Assembly: GCA_024641555.1 (NCBI GenBank)
Contig: JAHECV010000017.1
Coordinates: 1 to 6,212 of the forward strand
Source of the DNA: Candidatus Planktophila sp.
GTDB taxonomy: Bacteria; Actinomycetota; Actinomycetes; Nanopelagicales; Nanopelagicaceae
Direction: 5' to 3'
Length of the DNA: 6,212 bases
The first letter of the stretch is position 1. The number at the start of each line of letters is the position of its first letter. Below the pieces are notes generated by a model. It was given only the letters and a program-made list of their open reading frames with translations, searched no databases and was not told where the DNA came from. A program made the position numbers and the translations under genes. Below are positions 1 to 4,815 of the stretch, piece by piece.

Positions 1-542
1 AGATCAAGGAGTTTTCCGCCGCCTTCGGCAGGTGTCAGCCTTTCCCGCCACGAATCAGGATTTCCTAGCGTGCGATAGCGCTCAAAGCGCGCCTCGAAAC
101 GAAAAATATTTCCGAGAATTCCTTCACTAAGTATCTTCTTTATCGTAAGCGCATCGCTATCCCAGCGACGATTGAAAAATGTAGTTACTGGAACGCCTTC
201 GCTTTCCGAGACCGCGATAATCTCCTGAGTCTCTTTAAAATTTAGCGCCATAGGTTTATCAACTACAACTGGGATTTTCGCCTTAAGTAATTCGATCGCT
301 TGAGGTGCGTGAAAAATATTTGGCGACGCAACAACAACTAAGTCAGGCTTTAAGTCAATCAGCTCTTTCAAGGTCGAAACTACTACAGCGCCCGGAAAGT
401 CACTTAAAACTTGGGCTTTACGATTCTCGCTTAGCAGCATTACCGCAGCGATTTCAAAGCCAGCACCTTTCAGGAGATTGCTATGAAAGGTCTTGCCAGC
501 TAGTCCATACCCAATAATCGCAGCTCGTAAGTTATTGCTCAC
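1..542 (-). CDS. Gfo/Idh/MocA-family NAD(P)-dependent oxidoreductase, C-terminus cut by window edge
   Basis: The first 180 codons are present and the gene continues past the left edge. The N-terminus is a Rossmann nucleotide-binding fold: after VSNNLRAAII comes the glycine motif GYGLAG (residues 11-16). Further on are VASPN (71-75), the family's E/DKP motif as VDKP (94-97, with the catalytic-region Lys96), and NRRWDSD (124-130). From memory this layout, including the KTFH after the glycine motif, the NRRWD block and FERYR (153-157), matches the YvaA(IolW)/YdgJ branch, whose Bacillus members are scyllo-inositol dehydrogenases; the exact substrate here is inferred. GTG at 542-540 is chosen because the fold starts directly after it. 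An in-frame ATG at 590-588 would add 16 residues (MQFACHFSESQCKTGV) that do not look like family sequence. The gene is divergent from the transporter operon, which suggests shared control. Confidence 0.92.
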   Translation of the reverse strand, partial: MSNNLRAAIIGYGLAGKTFHSNLLKGAGFEIAAVMLLSENRKAQVLSDFPGAVVVSTLKELIDLKPDLVVVASPNIFHAPQAIELLKAKIPVVVDKPMALNFKETQEIIAVSESEGVPVTTFFNRRWDSDALTIKKILSEGILGNIFRFEARFERYRTLGNPDSWRERLTPAEGGGKLLD

Positions 543-604
543 AACCCCAGTCTTGCACTGGCTTTCAGAAAAATGGCAAGCAAATTGCATATCAATTGGG
601 CCAT
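539..604 (-). CDS. Possible 21-codon leader ORF overlapping the oxidoreductase start
   Basis: On the minus strand, ATG at 604-602 opens a short frame (MAQLICNLLAIFLKASARLG, then L). It ends at TGA 541-539, so stop and downstream GTG overlap as GTGA. This geometry is typical of translational coupling. The ATG lies in the right arm of the inverted repeat at 576-612. No good Shine-Dalgarno sits at normal spacing: a perfect AAGGAGGT on this strand (642-635) is about 30 bases too far. The frame may be chance. It is reported because the overlap is exact. Confidence 0.2.
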   Translation of the reverse strand: MAQLICNLLAIFLKASARLGL

Positions 605-612
605 TTGCTTGC
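576..612. repeat. 10-bp inverted repeat in the divergent intergenic region, candidate operator
   Basis: The arms GCAAGCAAAT (576-585) and ATTTGCTTGC (603-612) are perfect reverse complements separated by 17 bases. A second small palindrome, AATTG-CATAT-CAATT (583-597), is nested at the left. The site lies about 35-70 bases upstream of the oxidoreductase GTG and about 180 bases upstream of the binding-protein gene. No T-run follows either arm, so it does not look like an intrinsic terminator. A binding site for a dimeric regulator of the divergent genes is the likeliest reading. No regulator gene is visible in the window. Confidence 0.55.
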
Positions 613-706
613 GTCCGCTAGCGTTTGAAGCGGTACCTCCTTCCAGGCTATTCAATATCTCGATCTCATAACACTTTGAAAACCCGCCGAATTACGCTCC
701 AGTTAA

Positions 707-735
707 TTGACTCAAAGCCCCCTAAGGCCTAAGTT
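707..735 (+). promoter_or_regulatory. Weak candidate promoter for the transporter operon
   Basis: TTGACT (707-712, five of six to the TTGACA consensus) is followed after 17 bases by TAAGTT (730-735), a poor -10 element. The position, about 55 bases upstream of the binding-protein start, suits an operon promoter. The rest of 613-706 offers no clearly better pair. Actinobacterial -35 elements are often loose, so this remains a guess. Confidence 0.22.
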
Positions 736-763
736 CGCTTTTAGAACTGGGGTAAAGCCCCGG
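732..763 (+). promoter_or_regulatory. GC-rich hairpins in the presumed 5' leader of the transporter operon
   Basis: AGTTC (732-736) can pair with GAACT (744-748). CTGGGG (747-752) can pair with CCCCGG (758-763), with one G-T wobble and a 5-base loop. These two stems overlap by two bases, so they compete. A C-tract at 718-722 and the CCCC at 758-761 could each also pair with the G-tract at 781-785 that serves as the Shine-Dalgarno. Alternative structures that hide or free the ribosome binding site are therefore possible. Base pairing is visible in the sequence; regulation is inference. Confidence 0.3.
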
Positions 764-780
764 CTCCTTTATCTGAATTC

Positions 781-786
781 GGGGGA
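781..786 (+). promoter_or_regulatory. Ribosome binding site deciding the GTG start at 792
   Basis: GGGGGA ends five bases before GTG 792-794. The alternative in-frame ATG at 810 is preceded only by A/T-rich sequence without a Shine-Dalgarno, so the GTG is preferred. Confidence 0.7.
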
Positions 787-791
787 AATCA

Positions 792-1931
792 GTGTTTAAA
801 ACTAAGCTAATGAGAACTGCGGTTGTTGCAGTTATTTCTGCCTTTGCGATTGGTTCTACAGTGCCAAGCGCGCCAGCAGCAGATTCAAAGACAATCGAAC
901 TTCTCGTATCAGCAGATACAAATATCCAAGATCTCTGGGAAAAGACTCTTATTCCAGCATTCGTCAAAGACAATCCTGGGTACAAGGTAAATGTAACTTT
1001 CGATAAGTCAGGTGCACACGATCCACAGAACATCGCAAAGATCACTGCAGCTAAGGTGACTCGCCGCGATCCAGGAATCGACTTGGTTGATGGTGGAATC
1101 AGCACGCAACTTGGCCTCGCTGGACTTCTCTACCGCCCAAGTCCAACACTTATGCCAAATATGAAGGATGTGCCAAAGTCACTTGTTAAGGCAGGACTTG
1201 GCGCAATTCCTTACCGCGCATCAGCCGTTTTACTTGCATATAACTCAACCAAGGTTGCAAATCCACCAAAGACGCTTGATGATCTCTTGGCTTGGATCAA
1301 AGCAAACCCAGGCAAGTTCACTTACAACGTTCCTTCCGGTGGAGGTTCAGGTTATGCCTTCGCACAAACTGTTGTTGATAAGTACTTAACTGCCGATGAA
1401 CTCGATGTTCTTCAGACCATGCCAAATAAAGATCTCCAATCTAAATGGGCAACTGGTCTAGAGACACTTCGTTCATTGAACAAGTACACCTACGGTCAGA
1501 ACGGCACATACCCAGCTAACAATGCTGAAACACTTAAAGATCTAGCAACTGGACTTGTAGATATGGGAACAGTTTGGTCAGATCAATTCGTTTCAGCTCA
1601 AAAGGCCGGAACTATGCCTGCCAATATCAAGGTTGTTCAGATCAATAAGCCAGCGCTAACTGGTGGACCTGCATACCTAGGTATTCCTGCAAATGCCGCA
1701 AACCGTAATGGTGCTCGACTTCTTGCCAACTGGGTTCTTTCACCAACAGCACAGAACTTGATCGCCGGTGGCGCGCTTTCAGGAATTCCAGTAATTCCAA
1801 ATGCAAAGCTCGATCCAAAGGTTGCAGCAGCATTTAAGGACACAGATGTTGCTTCACTTCGTTCTCAGTACCTCTCATCAAATGCGAGTGACTTGAAGAG
1901 CGCATGGGCGCTTGCGGTTCCAGGTAAGTAA
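792..1931 (+). CDS. ABC transporter extracellular solute-binding protein (family 1; YnjB/AfuA/polyamine-type class)
   Basis: This 379-residue protein would capture the transported solute outside the membrane. Residues 1-30 form a Sec signal peptide: basic MFKTKLMR, a hydrophobic stretch (10-21), then SAPAA with likely cleavage after Ala29 or Ala30. The mature part has the periplasmic-binding-protein layout: IELLVSADT near the start, DPGIDLVDGG (93-102), a glycine-rich loop VPSGGGSGYAF (180-190) often near ligand, GTVWSDQF (259-266), and a C-terminal PAYLGIPANA and ANWVLSPTAQ (about 293-321). From memory the C-terminal region recalls YnjB-like proteins. Relatives in this broad class bind polyamines, iron, phosphonates or hexose phosphates, so the substrate cannot be read directly. 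No cysteine occurs anywhere, so it is not a lipoprotein. Ala, Pro and Ser codons are dominated by GCA, CCA and TCA, more biased than in the permease genes, which fits high expression. It is the first gene of the operon. Confidence 0.94.
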   Translation: MFKTKLMRTAVVAVISAFAIGSTVPSAPAADSKTIELLVSADTNIQDLWEKTLIPAFVKDNPGYKVNVTFDKSGAHDPQNIAKITAAKVTRRDPGIDLVDGGISTQLGLAGLLYRPSPTLMPNMKDVPKSLVKAGLGAIPYRASAVLLAYNSTKVANPPKTLDDLLAWIKANPGKFTYNVPSGGGSGYAFAQTVVDKYLTADELDVLQTMPNKDLQSKWATGLETLRSLNKYTYGQNGTYPANNAETLKDLATGLVDMGTVWSDQFVSAQKAGTMPANIKVVQINKPALTGGPAYLGIPANAANRNGARLLANWVLSPTAQNLIAGGALSGIPVIPNAKLDPKVAAAFKDTDVASLRSQYLSSNASDLKSAWALAVPGK

Positions 1932-1959
1932 TTACCCGAAAACCACAAGAAAGTAATTT

Positions 1960-2925
1960 GTGACCACATCTACCGAAGCTGATAAATCAGCCGGTAACCA
2001 AGTAGTGGCAACAGAGGGCTTCGCGGCTATAACGGCCGCGAAGCTCTCGCCGCTTGGTTTCTTTATGGCGCTACCGCCAGTACTTGTCGTTCTAACTTTT
2101 GTCGGCGTACCAATTTTTATTGCTTTCTCCTTTAGCCTCGGTTTTACTGGCGGGCCCAACGAAGTCATTTCAATTATTGGGCAAGACATTTATAAAAAAA
2201 CTAGCTGGTGGGGAACGCTCGATGCCTACAAAGCCGTCTTCAGCGATGCCCGTTTTCCTGGCGATCTTTGGATGACCCTAAGCGTTACCTTTATTTCAAC
2301 CACCGTAGTTCTTTTAATGGCACTTGGCATGGGCATCTATCAGCGCATCAAAGGTGGACGAATTGCTTCACTTTTAAGCACTTTATCTTTAGTTCCTCTC
2401 TTTGTTCCGGTTGTCATCTCCGCGTGGGCAATCCACACTTTCTACGATGGCAACGGATTTATGAAGACTTTCTTTATGCAATTCGGAATTAATTTTCCAA
2501 CTCTTACATCCACTCGCACTGCAGTAATTCTCGGAACAATTTGGACTTCACTCCCATTTGCGATTTTAATGGTTACATCTGGGCTGCAATCAATACCAGA
2601 TGCACTGATTGAGACGGCACAAGATGCAGGCGCTTCATTTATGCGAATCCTGCGCACCATCATGATCCCTTTGGCTTTTGTACCAATTGTTATCGCCGGA
2701 ACATTTACTGCAATAGGAATTATGGGTTCGTTTACAGTGCCATTATTCCTTGGCCCAAATCAACCAACAATGCTCGGCGTTGAGATTTCCAACTTCTTTG
2801 GCGCCTATAATCGACCGCAACATTCGATTGTCATGGCATTTGTAATTTTTGCTGCAGCCTCTGGAATTGCTGTTCTTTACATCTGGGCAAATGTTCGTAG
2901 CGCAAAGCAGAGCGGTCGCATCTAA
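1960..2925 (+). CDS. ABC transporter permease, first membrane subunit (PotB-like)
   Basis: This 321-residue inner-membrane protein forms half of the transport channel. About six hydrophobic segments are visible near residues 34-60, 105-126, 137-160, 187-207, 238-262 and 288-311. The cytoplasmic coupling (EAA) loop, which docks on the ATPase, reads IETAQDAGASFMRILRTIMI (217-236), with the conserved Gly224. The soluble N-terminal tail of about 30 residues is encoded partly by a strong hairpin (2014-2048). The GTG start at 1960 follows AAGAAAG (1947-1953) at six bases and lies 28 bases after the binding-protein stop. The stop codon overlaps the next start as TAATG. The class resembles spermidine/iron/YnjC-type permeases rather than sugar (MalF) types, by general impression. 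Confidence 0.94.
   Translation: MTTSTEADKSAGNQVVATEGFAAITAAKLSPLGFFMALPPVLVVLTFVGVPIFIAFSFSLGFTGGPNEVISIIGQDIYKKTSWWGTLDAYKAVFSDARFPGDLWMTLSVTFISTTVVLLMALGMGIYQRIKGGRIASLLSTLSLVPLFVPVVISAWAIHTFYDGNGFMKTFFMQFGINFPTLTSTRTAVILGTIWTSLPFAILMVTSGLQSIPDALIETAQDAGASFMRILRTIMIPLAFVPIVIAGTFTAIGIMGSFTVPLFLGPNQPTMLGVEISNFFGAYNRPQHSIVMAFVIFAAASGIAVLYIWANVRSAKQSGRI
2014..2048 (+). repeat. 14-bp inverted repeat (strong RNA hairpin) inside the start of the first permease gene
   Basis: GAGGGCTTCGCGGC (2014-2027) pairs with GCCGCGAAGCTCTC (2035-2048) around a 7-base loop. All pairs are Watson-Crick except one G-T (2017 with 2045). No T-run follows, so it is not an intrinsic terminator. It begins 54 bases into the gene and encodes residues 19-30 of a non-membrane tail, using GC-rich codons (GCG, GCC, CTC, TCG) in a place where protein constraint should be weak. 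Structures between a binding-protein gene and its permeases, as in malE-malF, are known to protect the upstream message and lower downstream expression. The same role here is inference. Confidence 0.65.
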
Positions 2926-3767
2926 TGGCTTATAAAAAGAATCAAATAAATTTAAAGCCGACTAGCTTGTTGGCCAGACTATTAACTATTGTCTTTGTAT
3001 TCATAATGGCTGTTTTTATTCTAGGACCACTGCTCTGGTTAGGGGTACACGCGTTTGTAACCACCTGGACCTTCCCAAATATGACACCAGATGGGTGGAC
3101 GCTACGTTGGTGGAAAGATGTTTTTGCAGATTCTGCCTTAGCTGAGGCGATTAAGAATTCGCTGATCATTAGCCCGATTGTTGTATTGATTTCAGCAGTT
3201 ATCTGTTTGCCAGCGGCCTATGCTGCGGCGCGGTATAACTATGTTGGACGTCGCGTATTTCTGATCGGAATGTTTGCGGCAAATTCATTCCCTAAGTTGG
3301 GGCTTTTCGCATCAATTGCAACTTTGTATTACACCCTCAACTTGATGGGTACCGCCCTAGGCATCGTGATCATTCAATTGCTCGGAACAATTATCTATAT
3401 GACCTGGATTCCGGCCGCGGCATTCGCTGCGGTTCCACGAAATCTTGAGGAAGCGGCACGCGATGCCGGGGCTTCAAAATTTATGGTTTTCCGAACGATT
3501 ACTTTGCGCATGGCGATGCCGGGCATTCTTGTAGCGATGGTTATGTCATTTCTTGCGGCTTTTGATGAAGCGCAAGGCACCTACTTGGTCGGCGCACCTC
3601 AGATTTACACCATGCCTACCGAGATGTACTCACTTGTACTTAACTATCCAATCCAAGTAGCAGCGGTCTTCTCAATTTTGCTCGCCTTCCCATCGGTAAT
3701 TCTGATCGGTTTGGCGCGCAAACATATTATCGGCGGACAACTCGCAGAAGGTTTCCAAATTAAGTGA
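2925..3767 (+). CDS. ABC transporter permease, second membrane subunit (PotC-like)
   Basis: This 280-residue partner of the preceding permease completes the membrane channel. About six hydrophobic segments lie near residues 18-40, 77-100, 110-133, 142-165, 197-214 and 243-264. The coupling loop is a good EAA motif: EEAARDAGASKFMVFRTITL (175-194), with Gly182 conserved, followed by a Pro at 199. The N-terminal segment, with WTLRWWKDVF (58-67) after the first membrane span, is typical of PotC/YnjC-class second permeases. The ATG at 2925 overlaps the previous stop by one base (TAATG) with no strong Shine-Dalgarno, so translation is probably coupled and gives equal amounts of the two permeases. 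The stop TGA (3765-3767) overlaps the ATG of a tiny frame leading to the ATPase gene. Confidence 0.94.
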   Translation: MAYKKNQINLKPTSLLARLLTIVFVFIMAVFILGPLLWLGVHAFVTTWTFPNMTPDGWTLRWWKDVFADSALAEAIKNSLIISPIVVLISAVICLPAAYAAARYNYVGRRVFLIGMFAANSFPKLGLFASIATLYYTLNLMGTALGIVIIQLLGTIIYMTWIPAAAFAAVPRNLEEAARDAGASKFMVFRTITLRMAMPGILVAMVMSFLAAFDEAQGTYLVGAPQIYTMPTEMYSLVLNYPIQVAAVFSILLAFPSVILIGLARKHIIGGQLAEGFQIK

Positions 3768-3802
3768 TGAATATGATGACAACCACGAAGGGCATGAAAT
3801 GA
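3767..3802 (+). CDS. Possible 11-codon minicistron bridging permease and ATPase genes
   Basis: ATG at 3767-3769 overlaps the permease stop as TGATG. The frame reads MNMMTTTKGMK and ends at TGA 3800-3802, which overlaps the ATPase start as ATGA. It has three further in-frame ATG codons. It exactly spans the 31-base gap, so terminating ribosomes could be relayed to the ATPase start. The ATPase also has its own GAAGGG site, so the relay may be unnecessary. The product is too short to assign a function. Confidence 0.25.
   Translation: MNMMTTTKGMK
3787..3792 (+). promoter_or_regulatory. Ribosome binding site of the ATPase gene
   Basis: GAAGGG ends six bases before ATG 3799-3801. It selects this ATG over the cluster of upstream ATG codons at 3767, 3773, 3776 and 3794, which are in another frame. 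Confidence 0.55.
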
Positions 3803-4812
3803 CAGACGCTGAGCAAGGCCTAGAGCTAATCGGTCTAACCAAGATTCTTGGTGGACGCGTGATCATTGATAATTTAAATCTAACCGTAAAGAAAGGTGAG
3901 ATGGTCTCGCTCCTTGGTCCATCAGGTTGCGGAAAGACGACAACACTTCGCATGATCGCTGGCTTCTTAATTCCTGAAGCCGGAACAATTAACGTTGCTG
4001 GAAAAGATGTAACTCAACTTGGACCAGAAAAGCGTCCGAGCGCCATGGTTTTCCAGAACTATGCGCTTTGGCCACATATGACTGTCTTTAAGAACGTTGC
4101 TTATCCGTTGAAAGTTCGCAAGATGGGTAAAGCTGAAATCGAAAAACGCGTTCATGAAGCTCTCGCTCTGGTCAACTTGATGCACCATAAAGATTCTCGC
4201 CCAAGTCAGATCTCAGGAGGAGAACAACAACGCGTAGCTCTCGCTAGAGCACTGGTTCAAGAGCCAGATATCTTGTTGCTTGATGAACCCCTTTCAAATC
4301 TTGATGCCAAGCTACGTGTAAAAGTTCGCGAGGATATTCGGGATCTGCAACGTCGTTTAGGAATTACCACAGTGATTGTTACGCACGATCAAGATGAGGC
4401 CTTATCTATCTCTGATCGCATTGCAGTTATGAACGCTGGAAAGATCGAACAATTCAGTACGCCACAAGAACTCTACGATCAACCGGCTACCGAGTACGTT
4501 GCTAACTTCATCGGAAGTCTTAACCGAATTGAAGGAAGTTATGCCGATGGCCAGGTAGTTTCTGGCAGCGAAGTCGTTGGTATTCGCCCAGAAGATATTT
4601 CTTTCACAAAGACCCAGGTTCCCGGAAGCTATCCAGCAACAGTTGAATTAGTAGTACCACGTGGACACTTCCATGAAGTTTATTTAAAGCGAGCAGATGC
4701 ATCTTTCCGCGCATTTATTTCACTTGATGTTCCGCAAATTGGAGATACGGGATTTGCAAAGGTTGCCAAAGCTCTGATTTACAAGGATGGCAAGCTAGTC
4801 AGAACTGCTTAA
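3799..4812 (+). CDS. ABC transporter ATP-binding protein (MalK/PotA/UgpC-type)
   Basis: This 337-residue cytoplasmic ATPase would act as a homodimer that powers import through the two permeases. All nucleotide-binding elements are intact: Walker A GPSGCGKTT (40-48), Q-loop Gln86 in VFQNYALWPHMTV, signature ISGGEQQR (138-145), Walker B ILLLDEP (158-164) with catalytic Glu163, D-loop SNLDA (166-170) and switch His196 in VTHDQDEAL. The region 240-337 is a short TOBE-type regulatory domain beginning around residue 240, with VGIRPEDI (260-267). Total length is slightly under the usual 350-370 of this class. The gene starts 31 bases after the second permease. Its stop TAA is separated from the next start by a single GCA triplet, so the fusion enzyme downstream is in the same frame and transcript. 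This subtype serves polyamine, iron, sugar and glycerol-3-phosphate importers, so it does not identify the substrate. Confidence 0.96.
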   Translation: MTDAEQGLELIGLTKILGGRVIIDNLNLTVKKGEMVSLLGPSGCGKTTTLRMIAGFLIPEAGTINVAGKDVTQLGPEKRPSAMVFQNYALWPHMTVFKNVAYPLKVRKMGKAEIEKRVHEALALVNLMHHKDSRPSQISGGEQQRVALARALVQEPDILLLDEPLSNLDAKLRVKVREDIRDLQRRLGITTVIVTHDQDEALSISDRIAVMNAGKIEQFSTPQELYDQPATEYVANFIGSLNRIEGSYADGQVVSGSEVVGIRPEDISFTKTQVPGSYPATVELVVPRGHFHEVYLKRADASFRAFISLDVPQIGDTGFAKVAKALIYKDGKLVRTA

Positions 4813-4815
4813 GCA

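Noticed and set aside
305..517. 70-codon open frame on the plus strand
   Set aside because: Antisense to the oxidoreductase, which has conserved motifs throughout; the plus-strand product is Gln/Ser/Leu-rich without domain features.
540..590. In-frame ATG at 590-588 as the oxidoreductase start
   Set aside because: It would add 16 residues before the Rossmann fold, which in this family normally begins within a few residues of the start; GTG at 542 fits better.
576..612. Inverted repeat as a transcription terminator
   Set aside because: It lies upstream of both divergent genes, so nothing needs terminating there, and no T-run follows on either strand.
635..642. Perfect Shine-Dalgarno AAGGAGGT on the minus strand
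   Set aside because: No ATG, GTG or TTG occurs within normal spacing downstream; the next start candidate, at 604, is about 30 bases away. Treated as chance, though it may help expose the leader frame at 604-539.
722..1105. 127-codon open frame on the minus strand
   Set aside because: It lies antisense over the start of the binding-protein gene, whose signal peptide and domain motifs are clear; the minus-strand product shows no recognisable family feature.
792..4812. Naming the transporter as a specific polyamine, iron or glycerol-3-phosphate importer
   Set aside because: The subunits only show the broad class; binding-site residues cannot be matched to a substrate by reading, and the neighbouring enzymes point to a phosphorylated organic compound instead.
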